In this document: piece after piece, positions 8,291 through 16,752 of the stretch | How the letters are laid out: the number at the start of each line of letters is the position of its first letter | Position numbering within the stretch: position 1 is the stretch's first letter | Assembly: GCA_035638575.1 (NCBI GenBank) | Contig: DASQZT010000232.1 | Span: 1-64,000, forward strand | Source of the DNA: DASQZT01 sp035638575 | Lineage (GTDB): Bacteria; Acidobacteriota; Terriglobia; Bryobacterales; Bryobacteraceae | Reading direction: 5' to 3' | DNA length: 64,000 bases | Notes under the pieces: generated by a model | Seen by the model: the letters and a program-made list of their open reading frames with translations, nothing else | Told to the model about the DNA's origin: nothing | Databases searched by the model: none | Made by a program: the position numbers and the translations under genes

Positions 8291-9061
8291 CTACAGCCAG
8301 TTCAGATCGGTGTACCGCTCCCCGGTGAGGTGCAGGAAGAGCGGCTCCAGCGCATCGAACTGCTTCCCGTCGTAAGCGATCGCGCCATCGTTCGCCAGCA
8401 CCGTGATATCGCCCTGCCAGACCAGCTTGCCGGGCTTGGTGATGATGGCCACCTGGTCGCACAGGCGTTCCACGGTTTCGAGCACGTGGCTGGTGATGAA
8501 CACCGTGCGGCCCTGCTCGGTGAACCGCCGCAGCCACTGCTTGAGCAGCGCCACGCCCGCCGGGTCGATGCTCTCGAACGGCTCGTCGAGAAACAGGACC
8601 TCGGGCGAGTGAATCACCGCGGCGGCGAAGGCCACGCGTTTGCGCATGCCCGTGCTGTACTCCGCCAGGGTTTTCCGCGCCTCGGCAAGCTCCAGCGCGT
8701 CCAGCAGCTCGGTGACGCGTTTGCGCGCGGTCGCCTCGTCCAGGCCGAACATGCGGGCGATGAAGGCCAGGAACTCGTGGGCGTACAGCGGCTCGAACAG
8801 GCCCAGGGTTTCGGGCATCACGCCCATGCGGCGCTTGAGCGCGGAGTTCTCGCAGTCGAAACGCTGGCCCAGGATTTCGACGCTGCCGCCGTTGGGGTCC
8901 AGCAGGCCCGTGAGGCAGCCGATGGTGGTGCTCTTGCCCGATCCGTTGGGGCCCAGAAAGCCGAACATGGAGCCCCGCGGCACGTCCAGCGAAAGGTTTT
9001 CCACCGCCGTCACGGCGCCGTATTTCTTCACCAGGCGGGAAATGCGAATGGCGTAATCCAC
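8291..9061 (-). CDS. ABC transporter ATP-binding subunit
   Basis: A 256-residue ATPase of an ABC-2-type exporter. Walker A is GPNGSGKST, the signature loop is YSTGMRKRVAFAAA (a LSGGQ variant) and Walker B is VLFLDEPFES. The GTG at 9061 is the probable start: it lies 2 nt after the stop of the permease gene and begins VDYAIRISRLVKKYG, the usual N-terminus of such subunits; the frame stays open upstream only because of base composition. It should power the permease encoded immediately upstream. The substrate is unknown. Confidence 0.88.
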   Translation of the reverse strand: MDYAIRISRLVKKYGAVTAVENLSLDVPRGSMFGFLGPNGSGKSTTIGCLTGLLDPNGGSVEILGQRFDCENSALKRRMGVMPETLGLFEPLYAHEFLAFIARMFGLDEATARKRVTELLDALELAEARKTLAEYSTGMRKRVAFAAAVIHSPEVLFLDEPFESIDPAGVALLKQWLRRFTEQGRTVFITSHVLETVERLCDQVAIITKPGKLVWQGDITVLANDGAIAYDGKQFDALEPLFLHLTGERYTDLNWL

Positions 9062-9063
9062 CG

Positions 9064-10635
9064 TTATCCTCTTCCTTCGATGATCGCCAGCATGCGCTCG
9101 CGCCGCGCCTGGAACAGGGCGCCCGCGCTGCGCAGCGAGAAGCTGTAGAAGGCCGCGCCGGCCAGCACCAGCGGGACCACCATCCACCAGTTTTGCGACT
9201 CCAAAGCGCCCGGCCAGAACTTCACCAGCACGCGCGGAAAGGCGATCAGGGCGATCACTCCGCCGATGACCACGATGTTCCCCACGAGCGAAAGATCGTT
9301 GCCGAAGCTGGAGTAAAAGTTGCTTTTGCGCGTGCCGTAGAGCGACGACCACAGCGCGACGCCGTGCATGAAAAACAGGGCGAACACCGCGCCGCCGAAC
9401 AGCATCATCAGCTTGAAAACATCCAGGGGCACCGGTGAGAACAGGGCCACGGCGAGCGTGGCCACGGGAATGAGCGCCGCGCTCAGAATCAGAAAGGCGT
9501 AGCTGCCGGCTCGCAGAATGTCCGTGGCGCCGGCAGGCAGGAGGAGATAGCGCCGGAAACCCCCGCCCAGGTAGCCAAACTGGTTGACCGCGAACTGCAT
9601 GGTGCCGACGCAGCCGACGAGCGTGAACGCCCCCAGGACGTTCGCAAACTGGCCTTTCGGCCCCGCCACCCTGGCCTGCGTCACCACGATAAACGCGATG
9701 ATGGGGAGAGCCAGCGGATAGATCGTGCGGAAACGGTTGTTGCGCGAATAGAAGCGCAGCCACTGCGCCACCAGCGGGCCGTCGCGCGGGCCGAACAGCA
9801 CGCCCAGCCGGTCCCACGGGCTCTCAAAAGACAACGTGGTGGCCTGCGCGATTCTTTTCTGCGGCGGCCGCCGCTCGAGCGCCACCACAGCGGCGCACAG
9901 ACCCGCCAGCCACACCGCCAGAATCGTCATGCCGTAGAGTCCGTCCATGCCGTGGCGCGTCATGGCCGCGGCGGCGCCGGCGGGAGGAGTGAACTCCAGC
10001 GCGTGCACCACCGGGTCCCACGCGTGCGGATTCTTTTTGGCGCCGGGCGCCACCAGTGTCGGCAGCAGGCCCATGCACAGGACCAGGCCCAGCAGCACCG
10101 CCGATCCGCCCTTCCGCCCGACGAGCCTTTCCACCAGCATCGCCACCACTCGCGCCAGCAGATAGTTCGAAACGTACAACAGCAGGACCGCCGCCACCGC
10201 GATCCAGAAGTTGGCCGCGCCCACCACGTACAGACCCACCGCCAGCCCCAGTTCCAACGCCACGATCAGGTACCAGAACGGGTCCAGGATTCCGAGGAAG
10301 TGGCGCGCGAACCGCCGCTCCCCCGCCTTGAGCGGGTAGCGGCGCAGCTCGCTGTCGGCAAACGCGGAGTTCACGCCGAAGCCGAGCACCACCGTCGCCA
10401 GCAGCGCCTGGACGTACAGCCCGCCCAGCACCGCGGCCGTGATCAGGTAGGCTTTGCCCGTGCGCACGCCGGCGATGGCTGCGCCGACGCCGCCGGCCGC
10501 GAACACCGAGATGAGCATCACCAGCAGAATGTAGCCGGCAAAAAAAAGCGCGATCCTGCCGTTGCGCGTGCGCGTCTTGGCCCAGATGAGCTTGTAGCGC
10601 AGCTTCACGAGCGCGCCGATCAATTGCCAATCCAT
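9064..10635 (-). CDS. ABC-2-type exporter permease
   Basis: A 523-residue integral membrane protein with roughly a dozen hydrophobic segments, the first at ~30-60 (ALFFAGYILLVMLISVFAAGGVG). The size and the tight link to the ATPase (2 nt gap) indicate that the two subunits form one exporter. Cytoplasmic loops carry basic stretches such as LERRPPQKRIAQ. There is no extracytoplasmic domain of the MacB type. No neighbouring gene points to a substrate. Start ATG at 10635. Confidence 0.82.
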   Translation of the reverse strand: MDWQLIGALVKLRYKLIWAKTRTRNGRIALFFAGYILLVMLISVFAAGGVGAAIAGVRTGKAYLITAAVLGGLYVQALLATVVLGFGVNSAFADSELRRYPLKAGERRFARHFLGILDPFWYLIVALELGLAVGLYVVGAANFWIAVAAVLLLYVSNYLLARVVAMLVERLVGRKGGSAVLLGLVLCMGLLPTLVAPGAKKNPHAWDPVVHALEFTPPAGAAAAMTRHGMDGLYGMTILAVWLAGLCAAVVALERRPPQKRIAQATTLSFESPWDRLGVLFGPRDGPLVAQWLRFYSRNNRFRTIYPLALPIIAFIVVTQARVAGPKGQFANVLGAFTLVGCVGTMQFAVNQFGYLGGGFRRYLLLPAGATDILRAGSYAFLILSAALIPVATLAVALFSPVPLDVFKLMMLFGGAVFALFFMHGVALWSSLYGTRKSNFYSSFGNDLSLVGNIVVIGGVIALIAFPRVLVKFWPGALESQNWWMVVPLVLAGAAFYSFSLRSAGALFQARRERMLAIIEGRG

Positions 10636-10671
10636 GCGAATTCGTCCTTGCTTCCGGCGGCGGTTCGAACC

Positions 10672-11949
10672 TCAGGGCGCCGGGCGGGCCGGGATCACCT
10701 CGGCGTTGAGGTAGGGGCGCAACGGCTCCGGGATGACCACGCTGCCGTCCTTCTGCTGGTAGTTTTCCACGATGGCCACCCACGTCCGCCCCACCGCCAG
10801 GCCGCTGCCGTTCAGCGTGTGGGCGAACTCCGATTTCTTGCCGGCCTTGTAGCGGATGCCGGCGCGGCGCGCCTGGAAGGCCTCGAAGTTGGAGCAGGAG
10901 GAGATTTCCTTGTAACCATTCTGGCCAGGCAGCCAAACTTCCAGGTCGTATGTTTTGGCGGCGCTGAATCCCGTGTCGCCAGTCGACAGGACCACCGTTC
11001 GATAGGGCAGGCCCAGGCGTCGCAGAATGTCCTCCGCGTCGGCGGTCAGCTTTTCCAGCTCTTCATAACTCTCCTCCGGGCGGGTGAATTTCACCAGCTC
11101 CACTTTCTGAAACTGGTGCACCCGGATAATGCCGCGGACATCGCGCCCGTAGGATCCGGCTTCGCTGCGGAAACACGGCGTGTAGGCGCACAGGCGGATG
11201 GGCAGGGCGTCCGCCTCCAGGGTTTCGTCCCGGTAGATGTTGGTGACCGGCACTTCGGCGGTGGGGATCAGCCAGAAGTCGTGCCCCTCGCACTTGAACA
11301 GGTCTTCCTTGAACTTGGGCAGTTGGCCGGTGCCGAACAGGCTCTGGGAATTCACCAGGAAGGGCGGCAGCACCTCGGTGTAGCCATGCTCCCTGGTATG
11401 GACGTCCAGCATGAAATTGATGAGCGCGCGTTCCAGCCTGGCGCCGAGCCCCCAGTACAAGGCGAACCGCGCGCCGGTGATCTTGGCGGCGCGTTCCAGG
11501 TCCAGAATGCCCAGCTCGGGCCCCAGGTCCCAGTGGGCTTTGGGCTCGAAATCGAAGCTGCGCGGCTGGCCCCATCGGCGCACCTCGACGTTGTCGGCCT
11601 CCGACTTCCCGACGGGCACGGATTCGTGCGGCAGGTTGGGGATCCCTGCCAGCAGCTCGCGAAACTCCTCGTCGAGGCGCTTGCCCTGCTCGTCCAGCGC
11701 GGCGATCTCGTCGCCGATGGCGCGCATCTGCTTCTGGCGCTCGGTGGTGTCCGCGCCCTCCCGCCTCAGCCTGGCGATCTCCGCGCTCTCGGCGTTGCGC
11801 CGCGCCTTCAACTGCTCGGTCTCGGAGATGGCCCTGCGCCGGCGCGAATCCAGCTCCCGAAACTGGTCCAGGGAGGGCATGGGGCCGCGCGTGGCCAGCC
11901 GTTGCGCAAATCGGTCGAAGTTGTTGCGGAAGCTGGAGAGATCGTGCAT
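10672..11949 (-). CDS. serS: Seryl-tRNA synthetase
   Basis: A 425-residue class II aminoacyl-tRNA synthetase that charges tRNA-Ser. The N-terminal ~110 residues form the tRNA-binding coiled coil (MHDLSSFRNNFDRFAQ..., then a Glu/Arg/Ala-rich hairpin). The catalytic core shows motif 2 (FRSEAGSYGRDVRGIIRVHQFQK) and motif 3 (GSGLAVGRTWVAIVENYQQKDG). The ATG at 11949 is preferred over 11967 because GGAGA sits just ahead of it and MHDL is the standard SerRS opening. The small gene at 11980-12120 and its promoter lie directly upstream and probably drive serS. Length is normal. Confidence 0.97.
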   Translation of the reverse strand: MHDLSSFRNNFDRFAQRLATRGPMPSLDQFRELDSRRRRAISETEQLKARRNAESAEIARLRREGADTTERQKQMRAIGDEIAALDEQGKRLDEEFRELLAGIPNLPHESVPVGKSEADNVEVRRWGQPRSFDFEPKAHWDLGPELGILDLERAAKITGARFALYWGLGARLERALINFMLDVHTREHGYTEVLPPFLVNSQSLFGTGQLPKFKEDLFKCEGHDFWLIPTAEVPVTNIYRDETLEADALPIRLCAYTPCFRSEAGSYGRDVRGIIRVHQFQKVELVKFTRPEESYEELEKLTADAEDILRRLGLPYRTVVLSTGDTGFSAAKTYDLEVWLPGQNGYKEISSCSNFEAFQARRAGIRYKAGKKSEFAHTLNGSGLAVGRTWVAIVENYQQKDGSVVIPEPLRPYLNAEVIPARPAP

Positions 11950-11979
11950 GTCTCTCCATGCTAGCAAGCCCGTGGAGGG

Positions 11980-12120
11980 TTATTCCTCTTCTTCGTCCGC
12001 GGGGACGGGTTCAAGATCTTCGGCCTCGAAGATCTGACGGCAGTCGAGGCACTCGACGTAGTCCACTCCATCTCTCCTGGCAATAATCTGGGTGCGGTTG
12101 TGAACGCAAGCGGTCTGCAT
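11980..12120 (-). CDS. Small acidic zinc-ribbon-like protein (46 aa)
   Basis: A short frame starting with ATG at 12120. It has the pattern Cys5-X-His7 (ACVHN) followed by Cys24-X2-Cys27 (ECLDC), which resembles a minimal zinc ribbon, and a very acidic tail ending DEEEE. A consensus-like promoter stands immediately upstream and serS begins 30 nt downstream, so it is probably the first gene of the serS transcript. No good Shine-Dalgarno is visible and the predicted leader is only ~16 nt. The function is unknown; a role linked to translation is only suggested by position. Confidence 0.6.
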   Translation of the reverse strand: MQTACVHNRTQIIARRDGVDYVECLDCRQIFEAEDLEPVPADEEEE

Positions 12121-12142
12121 AACCAACGCTTTGATGAGATTT

Positions 12143-12170
12143 ATTCTATCCGGGTGCGGCGGCTTGTCAA
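12143..12170 (-). promoter_or_regulatory. Strong sigma70-type promoter for the small zinc-ribbon gene and serS
   Basis: Read on the minus strand, TTGACA (12165-12170) and TAGAAT (12143-12148) are 16 nt apart. The -35 is a perfect consensus match and the -10 differs at one position. Predicted transcription start is near 12136. Confidence 0.7.
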
Positions 12171-12246
12171 GTCCCCCATGTTGGGGAGGGCGCCAACCGG
12201 TCCCACACCGCGTGGCGGTGGGTGCTGTTTCCCCGGTGCGCCGGCC

Positions 12247-12276
12247 TTGACTTCCCCGCCCCGCAAACGGTATGGT
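12247..12276 (+). promoter_or_regulatory. Putative promoter for the NHL-repeat gene
   Basis: TTGACT (12247-12252) and TATGGT (12271-12276) are 18 nt apart, followed by a GGAG motif (12287-12290) and the ATG at 12300. It is divergent from the serS promoter, about 75 bp away. Confidence 0.45.
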
Positions 12277-12299
12277 AACCCCACGCGGAGGCGAAACAC

Positions 12300-13277
12300 A
12301 TGAAGCTCACCGGCCTCGCCGCGGCTGTTTGCGGCATGCTCTGGGGACAGGCAGCCGCGCCCAATCCGGGACGGCCCACCGACCGTCCGGCGCCGGAACT
12401 GGTGGCCAAACTGAAGACCGGACCGCCCCTTCCCTACTCGATGGACGCCAACTGGCCGCAGATGCCCAAGGGCTACAACTTCGGCGAGTGCTCGGGTGTG
12501 GACGTCGACAAGCAGGGCAACGTGTGGGTGTTCAACCGCGGCCACTGGCCGGTCATCGAATTCGACCGCCACGGCAAATTCCTCCAGGCTTGGAGCCAGG
12601 AGACGTTCCCCGTCAAGTCGGCCCACGGTCTGCGGGTCGCCCCGGATGGCAATCTCTGGTGCGTGGACGTGGATGGCCACGTGATTTTCAAGGTCAGCCC
12701 GGAAGGCCGCATTCTGATGATCCTGGGCAACCGCCAGGGCGTTCCGGGAAACAACGACGCCCAGGACGCCTTCAACCGCCCGACCAACGTGGCCTTCCGC
12801 GCCAACGGGAACCTCTACGTCTCGGACGGGTATGTGAACTCGCGCGTGATCGAGTTCACGCCCGATGGCTACTTCGTGCGCCAATGGGGCAAGAAGGGCA
12901 CCGGCGACGGCGAGTTCAACCTGGTCCACGATGTGCAAGTGGACTCCCGCGGGCGCGTGTACGTGGCCGACCGCACCAACGAGCGCGTCCAGGTGTTCGA
13001 CGAGAACGGCCGGTTCCTCGCCCGCTGGAATGACATCGGCGCACCCTGGGGACTGTACTACGCTCCCAAGGAACAAGCCATTTACATGTGCGACGGCCGG
13101 TATGACCGCATCCTGAAGCTCAACCTCGAGGGCCAGGTGCTGGGCGTCCTCAGTGCCTACGGCAAGGCCCCCGGCAAGGTGGATTACGCTCACAGCATCT
13201 CGGTCGACCCGGAAGACGGCGCCATTTACACGGTGGAAATCAAGACCTGGCGCGTGCAGAAGTGGGTGCGAAAGTAG
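12300..13277 (+). CDS. Secreted NHL-repeat beta-propeller protein
   Basis: A 325-residue protein with a signal peptide (KLTGLAAAVCGMLWGQAAA). The mature part has repeated NHL-type blades: GVDVDKQGNVWVFNRG, GLRVAPDGNLWCVDVDGH, NVAFRANGNLYVSDGYVN, DVQVDSRGRVYVADRTNERVQVFDENG. The closest general match is the six-bladed propeller of peptidyl-alpha-hydroxyglycine amidating lyase-like proteins, but lyase activity cannot be claimed from these repeats alone. It is probably periplasmic or extracellular and may act by binding. The GGAG upstream of ATG 12300 supports the start. Confidence 0.85.
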   Translation: MKLTGLAAAVCGMLWGQAAAPNPGRPTDRPAPELVAKLKTGPPLPYSMDANWPQMPKGYNFGECSGVDVDKQGNVWVFNRGHWPVIEFDRHGKFLQAWSQETFPVKSAHGLRVAPDGNLWCVDVDGHVIFKVSPEGRILMILGNRQGVPGNNDAQDAFNRPTNVAFRANGNLYVSDGYVNSRVIEFTPDGYFVRQWGKKGTGDGEFNLVHDVQVDSRGRVYVADRTNERVQVFDENGRFLARWNDIGAPWGLYYAPKEQAIYMCDGRYDRILKLNLEGQVLGVLSAYGKAPGKVDYAHSISVDPEDGAIYTVEIKTWRVQKWVRK

Positions 13278-13321
13278 GTTAATCTTGAAATAGCTCGAAT
13301 CCATCGGGCGGGAGAAGTCAA

Positions 13322-13540
13322 TTGAACATCGACGCACGGCTCGAAGCGCTCACTCAGAGCGTGGAACTCCTCGCCGCGATGCACCAGGACCTGGAGAAGA
13401 AGTGGGACGCGCGAATGAGCAGGATGCTGGACATCATGGAAGGTCTCAGCGAGACAACCAAACGCATGGAGCGCATGATCGCCATCCACGACGAGCGGCT
13501 CAGCGGCCACGACAAGCGGTTCGACAACCTGGAACAGTAG
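13322..13540 (+). CDS. Small coiled-coil protein (72 aa)
   Basis: Starts with TTG at 13322 after GGGAGAAG. The whole chain is one long charged helix with heptad character (RLEALTQSVELLAAMHQDL, DERLSGHDKRFDNLEQ). No signal peptide or enzymatic motif. It resembles the protein encoded 47 nt downstream (same DKR/DKA-rich C-terminal helix and LxRLxxxVxxLA-type N-terminus), suggesting duplicated oligomerising proteins. Function unknown. Confidence 0.6.
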   Translation: MNIDARLEALTQSVELLAAMHQDLEKKWDARMSRMLDIMEGLSETTKRMERMIAIHDERLSGHDKRFDNLEQ

Positions 13541-13586
13541 GCCGCCGCACGCCATCGGGCAGGAAGGCGAAGCAGGAGCAAGGAGC

Positions 13587-13787
13587 ATGACGACTGAAGA
13601 AAAACTGGACCGCGTCGCCGCGAACTTGGAGCGCTTGGCCGGCATAGTGGACCCGTTGGCCGGCACCGTTGTGGCACACGATAACCGGATCGGGGCCCTC
13701 CTCACGCTCGCCGAGAAGCATGACAAGGCGATCGCCAATCTGGAAAAGCAGTGGCAGGCCTACATCGCCACGCTCCCTCGCCAGTGA
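13587..13787 (+). CDS. Small coiled-coil protein, paralogue of its neighbour (66 aa)
   Basis: ATG at 13587 is preceded by AAGGAG. The helix-rich sequence (EEKLDRVAANLERLAGIVDPLAGTV, AEKHDKAIANLEKQ) parallels the protein encoded just upstream, and the two are probably co-transcribed. No known domain is visible. The pair does not resemble a recognised toxin-antitoxin family. Confidence 0.6.
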   Translation: MTTEEKLDRVAANLERLAGIVDPLAGTVVAHDNRIGALLTLAEKHDKAIANLEKQWQAYIATLPRQ

Positions 13788-13825
13788 TCGGCATGGGGCC
13801 GTTCAGGCTCCCCCGCCCCCATTGT

Positions 13826-13833
13826 GATATGCT
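13826..13833 (+). promoter_or_regulatory. Possible extended -10 promoter giving a leaderless transcript
   Basis: TGA followed by TATGCT (13828-13833) forms an extended -10. Only 6 nt (TCCGGC) separate it from the ATG at 13840, so transcription would start on the start codon. Confidence 0.45.
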
Positions 13834-13839
13834 TCCGGC

Positions 13840-14934
13840 ATGGCCAAGCCCACCCGACGAACGTTTATGTCAACCGCCGCCGCTGTACCGGCGGTCGCGG
13901 CCAACCGCAAGGCCGTCGTGATTCCCCCCGTCCTTCTCAGCGACACCCAGACGCCGCAGGACGTGCTGCGGATCGTTACCATGTTCCAGTTCGAGCCCGC
14001 GGAGATCCAGCGGATCAAAGCGGCCTCCACCAAAGCACCGGTCGAACTGGCGGTCTGCAAATCGCGCGAGGAATTCGACCAGAAGGTCAAGGACGCCGAA
14101 GTGATCTACGGTGACGTCCGCGCCGACACGCTCCAGGCGGCCAAGAAACTGCAATGGGTGCAGTCCGGCGAAGCGGGAATGGAAAATCAGGATCCCGCCA
14201 TGCGCAACAGCCCCGTGGTCCTGACCAATTACCAGCGCGTCTTCGCGCCCGGCATCTCCGAGACCGCCATGGGCCTGCTCCTGTCGCTCACCCGCGGCCT
14301 CGCCAAGTATTACATGCCGCAGTTCTACAAGCAGCGCACCATGCAGCGCGTGGGCACCGCCAAGTCGGAGGATCACACCGAGCTGGTCGGGCGCACCATG
14401 GGAATCGTCGGCATGGGCGGCATCGGCAGCGCCCTCGCGCGGCGCGCGCATTACGGCTTCGACATGCGGATTGTGGCCACCGATGCCAAGCCGGTGCCCA
14501 AGCCGGATTACGTCGCCGAACTGCACGATCCCGGCTGGTTCCCGGAGATGTACCCGCAGGTGGACGTCCTGGTGGGCGCAGCGCCGCTGACGCCGCACAC
14601 CGAGCGCATGTTCAACGAAAAGGTCTTCCGCGGCATGAAGAAGACCGCGCATTTTCTCGCCTTGTCCCGCGGCAAGCTCTTCGACGATATGGCGCTGGTG
14701 CAGGCGCTCAAGGAAGGCTGGATCGCGGGCGCGGGCCTGGACGTCTTTCCCGTCGAGCCGCCGCCCTCCAGTCACCCTATCTTCGATTGCCCCAACGTGG
14801 TCATGTCGGCGCACACCTCGGGATGGAGCCCCGACCGCCAGGTCCGTCTCATCGACCTGTTCGCCGAAAACGTGCGCCGTTACACCGAGGGCCTGCCGTT
14901 GCTCAACGTCGTCGATAAACAGGCCGGGTATTGA
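13840..14934 (+). CDS. D-isomer-specific 2-hydroxyacid dehydrogenase with Tat-like leader
   Basis: A 364-residue NAD(P)-dependent dehydrogenase of the formate/glycerate family. The nucleotide-binding motif is GIVGMGGIGSALARRAH (~190-205). The catalytic region includes the SRG block (HFLALSRGKLFDD), LDVFPVEPPP and the C-terminal histidine in VVMSAHTSGW. The N-terminus has KPTRRTFMSTAAAVPAVAAN, a twin-arginine-type leader, unusual for this normally cytoplasmic family; export of a folded, cofactor-loaded enzyme is possible but not proven. The start has a -10-like element 6 nt upstream and no Shine-Dalgarno. Substrate unknown. Confidence 0.87.
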   Translation: MAKPTRRTFMSTAAAVPAVAANRKAVVIPPVLLSDTQTPQDVLRIVTMFQFEPAEIQRIKAASTKAPVELAVCKSREEFDQKVKDAEVIYGDVRADTLQAAKKLQWVQSGEAGMENQDPAMRNSPVVLTNYQRVFAPGISETAMGLLLSLTRGLAKYYMPQFYKQRTMQRVGTAKSEDHTELVGRTMGIVGMGGIGSALARRAHYGFDMRIVATDAKPVPKPDYVAELHDPGWFPEMYPQVDVLVGAAPLTPHTERMFNEKVFRGMKKTAHFLALSRGKLFDDMALVQALKEGWIAGAGLDVFPVEPPPSSHPIFDCPNVVMSAHTSGWSPDRQVRLIDLFAENVRRYTEGLPLLNVVDKQAGY

Positions 14935-14959
14935 ATTCGGCCCTTCCCGCGTCCCGCGT

Positions 14960-14965
14960 TACAAT
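14960..14965 (+). promoter_or_regulatory. -10 element for a probable leaderless hemB transcript
   Basis: TACAAT ends 7 nt before the ATG at 14973 and no Shine-Dalgarno is present. The spacing matches a transcription start on or next to the start codon. Confidence 0.45.
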
Positions 14966-14972
14966 TCGGGTA

Positions 14973-15944
14973 ATGCCGTTTCCCGCGCAACGTCTTCGTC
15001 GTCTCCGCGCCAGCGAGTCGCTGCGCGGCCTGGTTCGTGAAACCCACCTGCATCCGGAGCAATTCATCCTGCCACTGTTTGTTTGCCCGGGAGAGGGGGT
15101 GCGCCGCGAGATCGGCGCCATGCCCGGCAATTATCAGATGTCCATCGATGAGCTGGTGACCGAGTGCGCCGAGGTCCAGGCGCTGGGAATCGGCGGCATC
15201 ATCCTCTTCGGGCTTCCGGAAATCAAGGACGAAATGGCCTCCGGGGCCTACGATGACAACGGCATCGTGCAGCGGGCCATCCGCGCCCTCCGCCGCGAAA
15301 CGCCGGGCCTGCTGATCGCCACCGACGTCTGCAATTGCGAATACACCAGCCACGGCCATTGCGGGTACGTCAAGGATGGCGACGTGGACAACGACACCAC
15401 GCTCCAATGGCTGGCGAAGGCGGCGCTTTCGCACGCGCGCGCCGGCGCCGATATCGTGGCGCCCTCCGACATGATGGACGGCCGCGTGTGGGCCATCCGG
15501 CAGGCCCTCGACGCCAACGGCTACGAGAAGACTCCCATCCTTTCCTATGCGGCCAAGTTCGCGTCGGTATTCTACGGACCCTTTCGCGAGGCGGCCGATT
15601 CGGCCCCGCAGTTCGGCGACCGGCGGAGCTACCAGATGGATCCGGCCAACGGCCGCGAGGCCATGCTGGAGATCGAGCTCGACCTCCAGGAAGGCGCCGA
15701 CATCATCATGGTCAAGCCGGCCCTGCCGTACCTGGACCTGATCTGGCGGGCGCGGCAACGCTTCGACGTTCCCATCGCCGCCTACCAGGTGAGCGGCGAG
15801 TACTCCATGATCATGGCCGCCGCACGCAACGGCTGGCTGGACCACGACCGCGCCATGATCGAAAGCCTGACCTCCATCCGGCGCGCCGGCGCGAGCGTCA
15901 TTCTGACCTACTTTGCCAAACCCGCCGCCCGCCTGCTGGCGTGA
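14973..15944 (+). CDS. hemB: Delta-aminolevulinic acid dehydratase (porphobilinogen synthase)
   Basis: A 323-residue enzyme that condenses two 5-aminolevulinate molecules to porphobilinogen in haem and corrinoid synthesis. The metal-binding cysteines Cys120, Cys122 and Cys130 (DVCNCEYTSHGHC) mark it as the zinc-dependent type. The Schiff-base lysines are Lys195 (AAKFASVFYGPFR) and Lys248 (MVKPALPYLD). The ATG at 14973 fits the usual N-terminus (PAQRLRRLRASESLRGLVRET); the upstream in-frame TTG at 14931 overlaps the preceding stop and would run through a -10-like box. No other haem gene is adjacent. Confidence 0.96.
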   Translation: MPFPAQRLRRLRASESLRGLVRETHLHPEQFILPLFVCPGEGVRREIGAMPGNYQMSIDELVTECAEVQALGIGGIILFGLPEIKDEMASGAYDDNGIVQRAIRALRRETPGLLIATDVCNCEYTSHGHCGYVKDGDVDNDTTLQWLAKAALSHARAGADIVAPSDMMDGRVWAIRQALDANGYEKTPILSYAAKFASVFYGPFREAADSAPQFGDRRSYQMDPANGREAMLEIELDLQEGADIIMVKPALPYLDLIWRARQRFDVPIAAYQVSGEYSMIMAAARNGWLDHDRAMIESLTSIRRAGASVILTYFAKPAARLLA

Positions 15945-15948
15945 GCCC

Positions 15949-16749
15949 CTACAAATTCACACGCGTGAACCGGTTCCGCCCGCCGCAAATGGGGCACAGA
16001 TAGCGGTCCCACACGCCGGGAATCGGGCCCACCGCTCCGACCTTCCGCAGGTAGTCTTCCGAAATGCCGCTGCCGCAGCGGACGCACACGTTGATCCACG
16101 GCTCCAGGACCTTCGGCAGATCGATATTCCCGAAGTAGAACGACCAGCCGTACACGCTCAGCCGCGAGCCAAAGGTGCGGTCCAACAGGCGTAGAAACCA
16201 GGTCAGGGCCGCCAGGAAATCCTCGTTGCCATTGGCGAACAGCGCGATCTTCCTCGGCGGGCGCGCCTTGAAATTGCGGGCGTTCAGAAAGCTGAGCGAG
16301 GTGTACAGAGTGCGTGTGGCGCGGTGCGGCAAGCCCGTGATTCGCTCGATCCGGCGGATGACTTCCTTCTCCGAATCGAACGCGTTGACGTGCCCGCCGC
16401 CCTTGGCCATCCATCGGTAGAGGCGATCCGTGAAAGTCGATACATCCGGCACCGCGACGTAGAGAACGCCGCCGGATTGCATAATCCGGGCGATCTCGCG
16501 TAGCGTCTCGTCCAGCGCGGGGAAATGTTCGAGGCTGTGATTGCCGATCACGAGATCGAAGGCGCGCGGCCGGAAGGGCATCCGCGCGGCGTCGGCGGAG
16601 ACGTATGCGCCCGGGGCTCGCACGGCGGGAATCTCCACGTCGAGCCGGATCACTCCGATATCGTCGCGCGTCGTTTGAAAACTCCCGGAGCCGGAGCCGA
16701 GGTCCAGCACGCGGGCGCCCCGCGGCAGACCCTGGATCAGTTCGAGCAT
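15949..16749 (-). CDS. SAM-dependent methyltransferase with C-terminal zinc ribbon
   Basis: A 266-residue class I methyltransferase of the type 11 group. SAM-binding motif I is VLDLGSGSGSFQ (~14-25); the acidic partner after strand 2 is in IRLDVEIP, and the motif after strand 4 is FDLVIGNHSLEHFP. The C-terminal ~60 residues hold two CxxC pairs (CVRCG and CPICGG), which probably form a zinc ribbon, a fusion seen in proteins acting on sugars or lipids but not diagnostic. It converges on hemB with a 4 nt gap. Start ATG at 16749; the substrate is unknown. Confidence 0.8.
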   Translation of the reverse strand: MLELIQGLPRGARVLDLGSGSGSFQTTRDDIGVIRLDVEIPAVRAPGAYVSADAARMPFRPRAFDLVIGNHSLEHFPALDETLREIARIMQSGGVLYVAVPDVSTFTDRLYRWMAKGGGHVNAFDSEKEVIRRIERITGLPHRATRTLYTSLSFLNARNFKARPPRKIALFANGNEDFLAALTWFLRLLDRTFGSRLSVYGWSFYFGNIDLPKVLEPWINVCVRCGSGISEDYLRKVGAVGPIPGVWDRYLCPICGGRNRFTRVNL

Positions 16750-16752
16750 GGA

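Noticed and set aside
12206..12220. CACCGC-GTG-GCGGTG hairpin between the divergent serS and NHL promoters
   Set aside because: Six GC pairs with no T-tract and no repeat elsewhere; such stems are common by chance in this base composition.
13322..13787. The two small coiled-coil genes as a toxin-antitoxin pair
   Set aside because: The proteins are similar to each other, have no toxin or DNA-binding motif, and do not overlap.
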